A stretch of DNA of 35,780 nt from an uncultured Granulosicoccaceae bacterium. GTDB lineage: Bacteria > Pseudomonadota > Gammaproteobacteria > Granulosicoccales > Granulosicoccaceae. Below, one piece after another: positions 1 to 7,510 of the stretch. The number at the start of each line of letters is the position of its first letter. The first letter of the stretch is position 1. Location: contig CALHNS010000069.1 in assembly GCA_938035125.1 (NCBI GenBank), positions 1 to 35,780 of the forward strand, read 5' to 3'. The translations under genes and the position numbers were made by a program. The notes beneath the pieces are model-generated. The model saw only the letters and a program-made list of their open reading frames with translations. It made no database searches and was not told where the DNA came from.

Positions 1-480
1 GCTAACAAGAAAGGCACCGAAAAGAAAGTAGAAGAGTGGTTAGACATTGTGGGGTTACAAGGCTTTGGCAATGTACCCACCTACCAACTCTCTGGCGGTA
101 TGCAACAACGTGTTGCTTTAGCCCGATGTCTTATCAATGACCCTGACGTTATCTTAATGGATGAGCCTTTGGGCGCTCTGGATGCGCTAACGCGTGAAAA
201 GATGCAATCGCTGGTATTAAAAATTTGGAAAGAGACGGGTAAAACCATCATGATCATTACCCACTCAGTAGAAGAAGCGCTGCTGCTGGGCGAACGTTTG
301 TTTGTTATGGCGCCTCGGCCGGGACGATTACATAAAGAGTACCGACTGCCTTTTGCAGAGTGGGGCTTGGGACAAGACTTACGCGATGTAAAAAATCACG
401 CCGATTTCGCTCATTACCGAGAAGAGATTCTGGAAATGATTTGGAATATGGAAGAAGAGATTATGGGGAAGGCTAGCTAA
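1..480 (+). CDS. ABC transporter ATP-binding protein, nitrate/sulfonate/taurine type (5' end outside the window)
   Basis: This is the C-terminal part (about 159 residues) of an ABC ATPase that powers substrate import across the inner membrane. The reading frame is open to the first base of the window, so the Walker A region is missing. Visible motifs are the ABC signature LSGGMQQR, Walker B VILMDEP, the D-loop GALDALTR and the H-loop TIMIITHSVEEA, in the usual order. The sequence resembles the NrtD/SsuB/TauB branch. The ATPase stop overlaps the permease start by one base, so the two are almost certainly one operon and one transporter. The substrate-binding protein is not in the window, so the ligand (nitrate, taurine, sulfonate, bicarbonate or other) cannot be assigned. 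Confidence 0.9.
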   Translation, partial: ANKKGTEKKVEEWLDIVGLQGFGNVPTYQLSGGMQQRVALARCLINDPDVILMDEPLGALDALTREKMQSLVLKIWKETGKTIMIITHSVEEALLLGERLFVMAPRPGRLHKEYRLPFAEWGLGQDLRDVKNHADFAHYREEILEMIWNMEEEIMGKAS

Positions 481-2393
481 TGGATACATCTCCACGCGGT
501 CTCTTCATCGGGATCTTATTCATCGTATTGTTAATTGCGGTTGTATGGACGTACTTTCATGGCCGTAAAGTAATAGCAACAGAAAAAACAGATGCTGTTT
601 TCGGTAATCCTGAACGAGCCTTAGGCGGGTATCACTGGGTTGTCGCAGGTGTCTCCACTGTTCTGCTTATCTGGATATTCTTCTCTTGGGATGCTGCTCG
701 TTCGTTCTTCCCAAAAGCGGCCAATGAGTTGTGTCAGGTGGCCAAGGTCACTACTGCACTGAATCCTGTGCGAAGCGTTTTTCCCATTGAATCGCGGTTG
801 TTAAAAGGTACCGAGCTGCTTGCGCGTGATTCACGCCAGTTGAATGCTCTTGAAACGCAATTGTCGAATTTACCCATCAGTGATGCTGATCGCACAGAGT
901 TAGGTAAGTCGGTAGAGTCGCTTCGCAACATGTTGGTGTCACAAGCCAATAGCGATAACCTCGATGCAGCAACTGAATCGGCAATTGCCGATATCGCAGC
1001 TCGCATTGAAGCGGTTACTGCCAATCTAACCTCGGCTGATTATCCAGGTGAACCTGACGCTGCAGCACTTGAAAAAGGCTTAGCTCAAGCCGGTTGGGGC
1101 CGTAGCTCAACCGAGGTGCCGCCGTTGCCTGCAACACCTTTGGGTTTTAAATTCGATGCAGCTTCTAAAGATCTGCAAGCCATTGCTAAAGATTTCTCTG
1201 CCATCCGTAACACCGGTGGAAACTTTGAAGAAAACTTAGCCGCGGTGAACGCACAGTTAGAAGCGATTGCCGATTCCCCCGATGATTTGGATAAATCAGC
1301 ACAAGAGGTGCGTGATCGGTTTGTCAAAAACCTTGGCAAGATCGCCAAACGAATTGATGACGGTAGGCTGTTTCCAGCTAACGCGTTAGACCCCGTTGAG
1401 CAGGCGGTTAAGAATGTGGAAGCCGCCTCTCGTTCCGAGCAAGGCAGCTTATTGTGGATCGATCGGTTAGCCATGCCTTCAGGCACCATCGTTGCGGGTA
1501 ACACCGCTTGTTCCGAGCAAGGTTCAGGTCGTTGGTTACCAAAACCTTCCGACACGGTCGCAACCTTAGCCCGTTTAGCTAACCCCAACATTGGTTATAA
1601 AAATATTCCGTTGTTGTGGTACGAAATGCGCCCTGTCAGTGAATTGATTGCGTTTTTTATTCCCGACTTCATCGCCGATTTTGTGCCCGGTAAATACCCG
1701 CGTCACAATGAAGATGGCACCATCTCGGAGAATTTAAAAACCAAAGTATTGAACATTGCCACCGGTAATTACAATTCGCCTCAGGTGCCAGTACTAACTG
1801 GGCACATTTGGGATTCAATTGTTCGAGTACTTATCGGCCTATTTTTAGGGATCATATTGGGTGTGCCATTGGGCTTGTTCATGGGCTTATCGCGTTTTGC
1901 GAAAGGCTTCTTTGATCCCATGATCGAGTTATATCGACCTGTGCCTCCATTGGCTTGGGCGCCATTGATTCTTACCATCTTTGGCATTCAAGACGACGGT
2001 AAAATCTTCCTACTGTTTATGGTGGCCTTCGCCATCATGGTCATCTCGGCTCGAACCGGTGCAACCGGAACGCAGCTTTCTAAAATTCACGCAGCGCATT
2101 CCTTGGGTGCCAGTAATCGTCAAATTTTAAGAAAGGTTATCTTGCCGAATTCCTTACCGGAGATTCTTACCGGTATTCGAATCGCGATCGGTGTGTGTTG
2201 GGGAACCTTGGTGGCAGCAGAAATGTTGGCAGGTACCACGGGTATCGGCTTCGTTGAAAACGTGGCTCGTAAGCAATCCGACTACGAAACCATCTGGATG
2301 ACGATCATCTTGCTGGGTTTATTGGGTCTGTTATTTGACTTGATTATGCGCTGGGTTATTAACCGCACCATCCCATGGCGTGGTAAGGGCTAA
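480..2393 (+). CDS. ABC transporter permease with large periplasmic insertion
   Basis: Inner-membrane permease of the nitrate/sulfonate/taurine importer class, 637 residues against roughly 250-290 for ordinary SsuC/TauC/NrtB proteins. An extra N-terminal membrane helix lies at about residues 7-26 and a second at 52-70. A region of about 365 residues (72-437), mostly predicted helical and rich in Ala, Glu and Asp, comes next. The normal permease core (438-637) ends the protein. The core carries the cytoplasmic EAA loop at about 538-557 (AAHSLGASNRQILRKVILPN), which docks on the ATPase, and a typical GTTGIGFVENVARKQSDY segment. The insertion falls where the first periplasmic loop of a standard permease would be. 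The start overlaps the ATPase stop, giving translational coupling. The fold and role of the insertion are unknown to me. Confidence 0.9.
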   Translation: MDTSPRGLFIGILFIVLLIAVVWTYFHGRKVIATEKTDAVFGNPERALGGYHWVVAGVSTVLLIWIFFSWDAARSFFPKAANELCQVAKVTTALNPVRSVFPIESRLLKGTELLARDSRQLNALETQLSNLPISDADRTELGKSVESLRNMLVSQANSDNLDAATESAIADIAARIEAVTANLTSADYPGEPDAAALEKGLAQAGWGRSSTEVPPLPATPLGFKFDAASKDLQAIAKDFSAIRNTGGNFEENLAAVNAQLEAIADSPDDLDKSAQEVRDRFVKNLGKIAKRIDDGRLFPANALDPVEQAVKNVEAASRSEQGSLLWIDRLAMPSGTIVAGNTACSEQGSGRWLPKPSDTVATLARLANPNIGYKNIPLLWYEMRPVSELIAFFIPDFIADFVPGKYPRHNEDGTISENLKTKVLNIATGNYNSPQVPVLTGHIWDSIVRVLIGLFLGIILGVPLGLFMGLSRFAKGFFDPMIELYRPVPPLAWAPLILTIFGIQDDGKIFLLFMVAFAIMVISARTGATGTQLSKIHAAHSLGASNRQILRKVILPNSLPEILTGIRIAIGVCWGTLVAAEMLAGTTGIGFVENVARKQSDYETIWMTIILLGLLGLLFDLIMRWVINRTIPWRGKG

Positions 2394-2410
2394 GCCCTAC
2401 CACGGCAAAT

Positions 2411-2478
2411 CCTTGGGTGATTTCTCAAGGCTTTGCAGGCCATTCCCGGTGATTAAAAACCTTCTTTTAATTATCGGG
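2411..2478 (+). other. two stem-loops in the dehydrogenase upstream region
   Basis: Stem-loop one pairs 2411-2417 with 2424-2430 (seven pairs, one G-U, six-base loop). Stem-loop two pairs 2445-2458 with 2465-2478 (fourteen unbroken pairs including two G-U, six-base loop ACCTTC). Both lie between the ABC permease stop and the terminator hairpin at 2485-2530. G-U pairs in long unbroken stems suggest that structure at the RNA level is maintained, but this rests on one sequence only. Confidence 0.5.
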
Positions 2479-2484
2479 TAAATC

Positions 2485-2530
2485 AAGGCGGTGAAGAGTG
2501 TGTTAAAACACCCGCTTCATCGCCTTTTTT
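2485..2530 (+). terminator. Rho-independent terminator after the ABC operon
   Basis: Arms 2485-2496 (AAGGCGGTGAAG) and 2515-2526 (CTTCATCGCCTT) pair over twelve positions with one G-U. A further short inner stem forms around 2500-2511, and a run of T follows to 2530. It would end transcripts coming from the ABC transporter genes. Because it ends only 21 bases before the next start codon, it could also act as an attenuator for the dehydrogenase. Confidence 0.75.
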
Positions 2531-2551
2531 ACATCTTGAGAAAAAGTGGTT

Positions 2552-3526
2552 ATGAAGCCTAAAGTAATCGTTACCCGTCGTTGGCCAGCTGAAGTTGAAG
2601 CTCGATTGCAGGAAAAATACGATGTTACGTTAAACGCCAGCGATCATCCGATGAGCGTGGCTGAATTTAAATCTGCCCTACAAACATACGATGCGGTGCT
2701 AACCACCGTTACCGATGGCATGACACCTGATGCCTTTGAAGGGCTATCTCTTGAAAATGTTCGAACCAAAATCATTGGTAACTACGGTGTTGGGTTTTCG
2801 CACATTGATGTGAGCAGCGCGAAGCGGCTCAATCTAACGGTAACCAATACGCCTGATGTGTTAAGCGAGTGCACGGCTGATATCGCCATCTTGTTAATGC
2901 TTATGGCCGCAAGGCGCGGAGGTGAGGGAGAACGTGAGGTTCGATCCGGCAACTGGACGGGCTGGCGGCCCACACACATGATCGGTTCAAAGGTTAGTGG
3001 TGGTGTGTTCGGTGTGCTGGGCTTTGGGCGCATTGGTCGAGAAGCAGCACAGCGTGCAATGGGCTTTGGCATGAGCATTAAGGTGTTTAATCGTTCGAAA
3101 GTGCCTAGCGAGGTGCTGCAAGCGTTTAATGCAGAGCAGGTGGGCAGTATCAACGAATTGGCTGAAGCAGCCGATTTTCTCTCACTGCATTGCCCTGGTG
3201 GAGCTGAAAACACACACCTGATCAATGCAGAAGTACTAGCGCGTATGAAGCCAACAGGCTATATAATCAACACAGCGCGTGGCGAAGTGGTGGACGATGT
3301 GGCGTTGGTTGAGGCGCTTAAAAACGGTGTGATTGCTGGCGCTGGGTTAGATGTATTTCAAGGCGAGCCTGCTATCAATCCCGATTTATTAACACTGGAC
3401 AATGTGGTGCTGTTGCCGCATTTGGGCAGCGCAACCTCTGCAACACGAGAGGCGATGGGCTTTCGGGTGATTGAAAATATTGATGCGTTTTTTAATGGCA
3501 GTGAGCCACCCGATAGAGTGGTATGA
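2552..3526 (+). CDS. D-2-hydroxyacid dehydrogenase (glyoxylate/hydroxypyruvate reductase-like)
   Basis: A 324-residue NAD(P)-dependent cytosolic oxidoreductase of the D-isomer-specific 2-hydroxyacid dehydrogenase family, which interconverts 2-oxoacids and D-2-hydroxyacids. The nucleotide-binding motif GFGRIG is at 157-162. The catalytic Arg is in NTARGE (R243), Glu in DVFQGEP (E272) and His in LLPHLGS (H290), so the active site is complete. Length and motifs best fit glyoxylate/hydroxypyruvate reductases (GyaR/GRHPR type); the true substrate is not proven. I chose ATG 2552, which starts MKPKVIVTRRWP, over an in-frame GTG six bases upstream. The gene follows a strong terminator, so it needs readthrough or its own promoter. 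Its stop codon touches the left end of the insertion sequence. Confidence 0.92.
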   Translation: MKPKVIVTRRWPAEVEARLQEKYDVTLNASDHPMSVAEFKSALQTYDAVLTTVTDGMTPDAFEGLSLENVRTKIIGNYGVGFSHIDVSSAKRLNLTVTNTPDVLSECTADIAILLMLMAARRGGEGEREVRSGNWTGWRPTHMIGSKVSGGVFGVLGFGRIGREAAQRAMGFGMSIKVFNRSKVPSEVLQAFNAEQVGSINELAEAADFLSLHCPGGAENTHLINAEVLARMKPTGYIINTARGEVVDDVALVEALKNGVIAGAGLDVFQGEPAINPDLLTLDNVVLLPHLGSATSATREAMGFRVIENIDAFFNGSEPPDRVV

Positions 3527-3549
3527 AACTGCCCCATTTGAGTGGGGCT
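3526..3549 (+). repeat. left terminal inverted repeat of the insertion sequence
   Basis: The outer 11 bases AAACTGCCCCA match the complement of the right end exactly; six variable bases and TGGGG follow. The repeat folds on itself: GCCCCA (3531-3536) pairs with TGGGGC (3543-3548) around a six-base loop. Read outward from the element it gives a hairpin followed by AGTTT, so it may also terminate transcription. Confidence 0.75.
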
Positions 3550-3583
3550 AAGCGATTCGAACGAAGCTCTTAAGCTACCTCTT

Positions 3584-4498
3584 TCATCCCATCGCCTCCC
3601 GACGCTGAAGGTATTTACGTTGACGCTCTAACCGATCGCAGAGCACATCAATGTAGATGTCGATATGATCGGATAAACGCTTGGGCAATTTTGTGGTGCA
3701 CCAGGTGCGTCGGTTCAACCGATTGATCTTGGCCCGAGCATTAGCAAAGGAATGATTGATGGTGAACAAAGGATCGAATCGGGTTTTCTTTAATTCACCC
3801 TGCCCGACCACGCAGCCTTTGTCACTGATGTGGATGCTGTGCGTGGCTTTAGGAAAATACTGTTTAATCAGCACGGGATAGTGCCTATGCCCATCGGTTT
3901 TGAAGTGTACATCTTCAGGTAATACCCCTTGTAGCTCTTCAAAGAGCGATTTTCTTGCTTGAACGCTGTCATCGGCGCGATTGCCATAGCGCTCTCTAGA
4001 CACCTTTGCTAATCGACCAAACGCTGGTATTGAGGCGACTCGAAAGCCTAAGGGAATTCTGACGTCATCGATGACCGCAATGGGTACGGTAAGAGGTTTA
4101 CAGTTTGTGTGTTCAAACGTCAGTAGATCATCGAACTGCACTGTTTTAATTGGCCCATGCTCATCGATATAAGCCTGAAGTTTTCTTTGATTGTTCTTGC
4201 GAGCGCGCGCGGCTAACCAGATGAGGCGCGAGGCAACGGTTTTTATGTTAACCCCCACCAATTCGGCGATGTCACGTGGGCACATATTGCTGGACAAGCA
4301 AACGCGCACGGTTTCATTGATGCGACGTCGCTTTTGTCGGTAAGTTTCGGTGAAGGTGGCGTTGGAAAACTTCTGACCGCAGTCCTTACATTTGATGCGT
4401 TGAATGAATTTTGAATCGTCGGCGCGGTGATAATAACCGTCACGAACTAGGGATGATCGCGTCGCATCGCAGCGAGGGCAGTGTGTGGTCGCGTCCAT
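3584..4498 (-). CDS. zinc-ribbon IS1/IS1595-like transposase
   Basis: A 304-residue transposase. The N-terminal zinc ribbon has C7-x2-C10 and C37-x2-C40. A helix-turn-helix region around residues 70-100 precedes the RNase-H-like catalytic half. Candidate acidic residues are D123/D124 in VQFDDL and D202 in FKTDGHRHY. The C-terminal motif INHSFANARAKINRLNRRTW aligns by eye with the last catalytic block of IS1 transposase, but places Asn248 where IS1 has the catalytic Glu. DDN triads are, from memory, reported in several IS1595 groups, so this need not mean loss of activity. The ATG at 4498 follows an AGAGG ribosome site. The frame is intact. Assignment to a precise IS family needs a database comparison. 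Confidence 0.85.
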   Translation of the reverse strand: MDATTHCPRCDATRSSLVRDGYYHRADDSKFIQRIKCKDCGQKFSNATFTETYRQKRRRINETVRVCLSSNMCPRDIAELVGVNIKTVASRLIWLAARARKNNQRKLQAYIDEHGPIKTVQFDDLLTFEHTNCKPLTVPIAVIDDVRIPLGFRVASIPAFGRLAKVSRERYGNRADDSVQARKSLFEELQGVLPEDVHFKTDGHRHYPVLIKQYFPKATHSIHISDKGCVVGQGELKKTRFDPLFTINHSFANARAKINRLNRRTWCTTKLPKRLSDHIDIYIDVLCDRLERQRKYLQRREAMG

Positions 4499-4545
4499 GC
4501 GAACCTCTTTGTTTTGTTGATGATTTTACTTTAACAGAAAAATTC

Positions 4546-4569
4546 ATCCCCAGTGTTTTGGGGCAGTTT
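4546..4569 (-). repeat. right terminal inverted repeat of the insertion sequence
   Basis: Read on the minus strand from 4569 this begins AAACTGCCCCA, then six variable bases and TGGGG, matching the left end at 17 of its first 22 positions. It also contains an internal hairpin, CCCCA (4548-4552) with TGGGG (4559-4563). On the plus strand the hairpin is followed by CAGTTTT, a weak terminator-like tail. Confidence 0.75.
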
Positions 4570-5195
4570 TAACGGTTAACGATTTCGTTAAAACGCTTGA
4601 TATCAACAGCCCGATCAGTACTAGGCACGTTGAGAATGGCTTCTTCCAGTGAAGTCAGCGGTAGCGCCATGCCAAATTCAGGCTCATTAGACGCTGTTAC
4701 TAAAGCCGCCTCACCTTTCAGCACAGCACAGCCACCCATTATCGCTAGGTATGTTGGCGGGAAGTATTGGCAGTCTGTGGCGCGTGAGAAAGCACCGTTT
4801 TCACAGCGCGCTTCAGAAAGCGACACGATACGATTCAATGTGGTGCCCGATTCACCTTGAAAACTATAAACATAACTGATGATTGATTCAGCCGTGGACG
4901 ATAGAGAATCCATACCGCCGTATTGAGCAATCACATCCTTAGATTGAGTACCCGTTTTCATCTCTTGTGCAACAGAGCTTGAAAATGCACTGACCAGACG
5001 ACAATCGATGGGTGCTTTTGCCACGCTGCCTTTAAGCACGGTGCTGACTTTAGCATCGGTTGCGCAAGGTGATCCTGAGTAAGAAACGCTGCCATCGGCA
5101 GCAATGCATTTGTAAATTTGGGCATCAGCCGGCATGGGCATCGATAACAGCGAACCTGCTATCGCCAAAAGACTAAAACTCGACAATCCCTTCAT
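4569..5195 (-). CDS. secreted DUF4124-domain protein
   Basis: A 208-residue exported protein of unknown function. Residues 1 to about 26 form a signal peptide (basic start, hydrophobic core, cleavage near PADAQ). The following IYKCIAADGSVSYSGSPC segment is a typical DUF4124 motif, which is common at the N terminus of small periplasmic or secreted proteobacterial proteins. The remaining 150 residues contain several Cys that could form disulfides and match nothing I recognise. I chose ATG 5195 (MKGLSSF) over an in-frame GTG at 5204 because it starts directly at the signal peptide and has GTGAG upstream. The last base of its TAA stop is the terminal base of the insertion sequence, so the C terminus may have been altered by the insertion. 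Confidence 0.75.
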   Translation of the reverse strand: MKGLSSFSLLAIAGSLLSMPMPADAQIYKCIAADGSVSYSGSPCATDAKVSTVLKGSVAKAPIDCRLVSAFSSSVAQEMKTGTQSKDVIAQYGGMDSLSSTAESIISYVYSFQGESGTTLNRIVSLSEARCENGAFSRATDCQYFPPTYLAIMGGCAVLKGEAALVTASNEPEFGMALPLTSLEEAILNVPSTDRAVDIKRFNEIVNR

Positions 5196-5356
5196 ACTTG
5201 GCACTCACGCCCACAATTACCTGTGTGTTTTATCGGCGTAGCTACGTTGAGTTTGATTGGCGAGCGCCACAAGATTGTACAAGCTGTGAAGGCATCTGAT
5301 TTTCTAAGTGGACCGGTTCACATTTATTCTTTTTGGGTCAAAACACAAGCGCCCAA

Positions 5357-7510
5357 TCAAACATGGTCTCTTGTCATCCATACCGAACGAGTTGCTCGCC
5401 AAAAGCGTCTTAGTAGCGCCTCTGGTGGGTGTTTAAGTTGAACCAATGCCCGTTGCCCTAACCCTGCAGCAACAGTAGACTCAGGCAGTGCAAGCTCAAT
5501 TTCAAATAAGTTATTTAACGCTTGTGTGTGCGTTGTATCGTAAGGGTCGGTAACTATGTATCCACCCCCATGCTGTGACAGGGCAGAACTCAGTAACTTT
5601 CGAGTAACCGCTGGGGTCTCTTTAACCACTGTGGCGGGCAAGGCTACATCAAGCGATTCAACCAAACGCACATAGGCGCCACTTATACCAGAGCGTAAAC
5701 GCTCAGCGCGAGTTTCAGGCACAAGCGTGCGTACCGTCCAGGCGTTACCGGTAACGACAAAACCAATGCGTTCACCGTGCTTAACATAAGCCCCTGGCAA
5801 TAAATCTTGGCTAACAGGCGCAAAAATTCCATCTTGCGCCGCTTTAACAACCTTTGCATCCATGTGCTTAATCAGCTCTTGTTGGCGATTTAACAAACGT
5901 TCTTTCTCAGCTTCTGTGGTGGCGTGATCTTTTGATTTGTCATCAGAATCTCGTTTTATGCTTGCCACTTGATCAGCATTCAAGGCAGTTAATTGAGATT
6001 GAATCTGTTGTAAATCACGGCTTAAATTTGGGTTTTTTAACGTGATTAATGCTGTGCCTTTTTTTACGTGTGCGCCTGGGGCGATGTGTACAGATTCAAT
6101 AAACCCATCGGTTTGCGAAAACACTTCACCTTGTTCTGAGGCTGCAACCACACCTTGTACGCGCGTTGATGATGGCAGTGGAATTAATAATAAAGCCGTT
6201 AACGCACAAAGAGAACAGAACACAAGCGCTAACGATCTTGATCGCTGTTGATCTAATTCAGGCGATAAAATCATCCAACGCAAAGCTTTGAACAGTGGCA
6301 AAAACCAGGTATTCACCAAAGCAAATGCGGCTAAAATAATTCCCAGCAGCGGATAGGTTCGCCATAAAAAGATGATAATCATTAAGGTTAAAAACGGTCG
6401 ATATAGGCTTACCGCTATGGCGTATAGCATCAGCCACTTTGATTCTCTGGGTGAGGCAAAGGGTTTCTCAACCTCTTTCATACCTAAGACTTGACGCTTG
6501 AACGCGTATTGCAACCACTGCGAAGAGCGAGCGGCTAAGTTCGGAATATCGAGCGCATCCTGCAATAGATAATACCCATCAAACTTTAACAACGGGTTGG
6601 CATTAAACAACAGCGTGGTTAACCCACCTAAAATAAAAATAGAGAATAACGCATCTTTTAAATACCCTGCCCCTACCCAAAACCAAAGCAGTACGGCAAC
6701 TGAGGCTATAAATAATTCAACGCCCATGCCCGCACCGGTTAATAGTAAACGTTGCCGACGTGTGTGCGTGGCGTATACATCGGTAGCATCTACATAGGGC
6801 ACGGGAATAAGCAACAAGAAGCTAATACCCACATCACGCACCTGCCCACCCCAATGTTTAACGCACACCGCATGTGCGAATTCATGAAAAAACTTTAATA
6901 TGGGGTACAGTAATGCAAACCACCACAGAGTTTCTAAGCGTAAGGTGCGAGTGGTAAATTCATGAGTAATATCACCCCAGTTTTTCAATACGGCAAACAA
7001 TGCTAATGCCAGCACAAAGCCCCAAAGCCACGCCGTGAATGTATCAAACAAACGATGAAGCTTTGGCACTGCCCTATCCAGCAGTGCATCGGGGTCGAGC
7101 AAACTGATCTTAACCGCCAATGGATTTAACCAACGTTTATAACGGCTTTGGTTTTGCTCGCTAACATAACGTTCACGCATACTTTCAGAATCGACAAAAT
7201 CAAAACCAACTAACGCTCCAAGACGTTGCAGCTTAATCATCAATTGTATTAACGTTGTTTCATCGCATTGCGCATAAGGTAATTTATTCACCGACTCTAA
7301 AATCAATTCTAAAGAATGTTCACCGTCCAACCGAGAAATGATGGCATGAGATGTTCGATTAAAGCGTGCGTGTTCACCAGTGGCTTCGTTTTGTAAGATA
7401 AACCAAACCGCGCCCCGAACGACCTGCTCGTTCACGATGATATGCGGTGTAATTTCTGGGCATAACCTACTCAGGTCAACCCAATCCGTTGAAGCTTTTT
7501 GGTTAAGCAC
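5357..7510 (-). CDS. PqqD-like / M50 site-2 protease / HlyD adaptor fusion protein
   Basis: About 717 residues in three parts. Residues about 24-104 resemble a PqqD-like peptide-binding winged helix. Residues about 155-440 are a multi-helix membrane M50 (site-2 protease) domain with zinc motif HEFAH (H209, E210, H213) and the third-ligand motif NPLLKFDG (D311). Residues about 448-700 are a periplasmic HlyD-type barrel-sandwich with a coiled-coil stretch. Proteins of this build are often annotated as putative peptide zinc metalloproteases (YydH-like); I know of no settled function. I chose GTG 7510, which overlaps the upstream stop by eight bases; an ATG at 7588 would only add 26 residues read through the upstream gene. 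Both protease motifs are intact, so an active intramembrane protease coupled to export or peptide processing is an inference. Confidence 0.8.
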   Translation of the reverse strand: MLNQKASTDWVDLSRLCPEITPHIIVNEQVVRGAVWFILQNEATGEHARFNRTSHAIISRLDGEHSLELILESVNKLPYAQCDETTLIQLMIKLQRLGALVGFDFVDSESMRERYVSEQNQSRYKRWLNPLAVKISLLDPDALLDRAVPKLHRLFDTFTAWLWGFVLALALFAVLKNWGDITHEFTTRTLRLETLWWFALLYPILKFFHEFAHAVCVKHWGGQVRDVGISFLLLIPVPYVDATDVYATHTRRQRLLLTGAGMGVELFIASVAVLLWFWVGAGYLKDALFSIFILGGLTTLLFNANPLLKFDGYYLLQDALDIPNLAARSSQWLQYAFKRQVLGMKEVEKPFASPRESKWLMLYAIAVSLYRPFLTLMIIIFLWRTYPLLGIILAAFALVNTWFLPLFKALRWMILSPELDQQRSRSLALVFCSLCALTALLLIPLPSSTRVQGVVAASEQGEVFSQTDGFIESVHIAPGAHVKKGTALITLKNPNLSRDLQQIQSQLTALNADQVASIKRDSDDKSKDHATTEAEKERLLNRQQELIKHMDAKVVKAAQDGIFAPVSQDLLPGAYVKHGERIGFVVTGNAWTVRTLVPETRAERLRSGISGAYVRLVESLDVALPATVVKETPAVTRKLLSSALSQHGGGYIVTDPYDTTHTQALNNLFEIELALPESTVAAGLGQRALVQLKHPPEALLRRFWRATRSVWMTRDHV

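Larger units (their letters stand above)
3526..4569 (-). mobile_element. IS1/IS1595-superfamily-like insertion sequence
   Basis: A 1044-bp element bounded by inverted ends that share AAACTGCCCCA and then TGGGG, with one transposase gene filling most of it. No convincing 8- or 9-base target duplication is visible: the 8 bases before the left end (GTGGTATG) differ from those after the right end (TAACGGTT). The insertion is therefore old, or the exact ends differ by a few bases. The ends fall exactly at the stop codons of the two flanking genes. Confidence 0.75.

Noticed and set aside
1085..1591. Open frame on the minus strand inside the permease insertion, considered as evidence that the insertion is a separate gene.
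   Set aside because: The plus-strand frame runs continuously from the N-terminal helices into the permease core. The antisense frame shows no domain or start signal.
5205..5356. Search for a small precursor peptide gene that could be the substrate of the M50/PqqD protein.
   Set aside because: A frame at 5223-5441 on the plus strand runs into the protease gene antisense and has no leader or Gly-Gly motif, so nothing supports a peptide gene here.
5251..5362. The ten-base sequence GTTTGATTGG at 5251-5260 recurs inverted at 5353-5362, spanning the gap after the M50/HlyD gene.
   Set aside because: The arms are about 90 bases apart, matching does not extend, and one arm covers the stop codon of the protease gene. 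No T run or mobile-element feature goes with it, so chance is likely.
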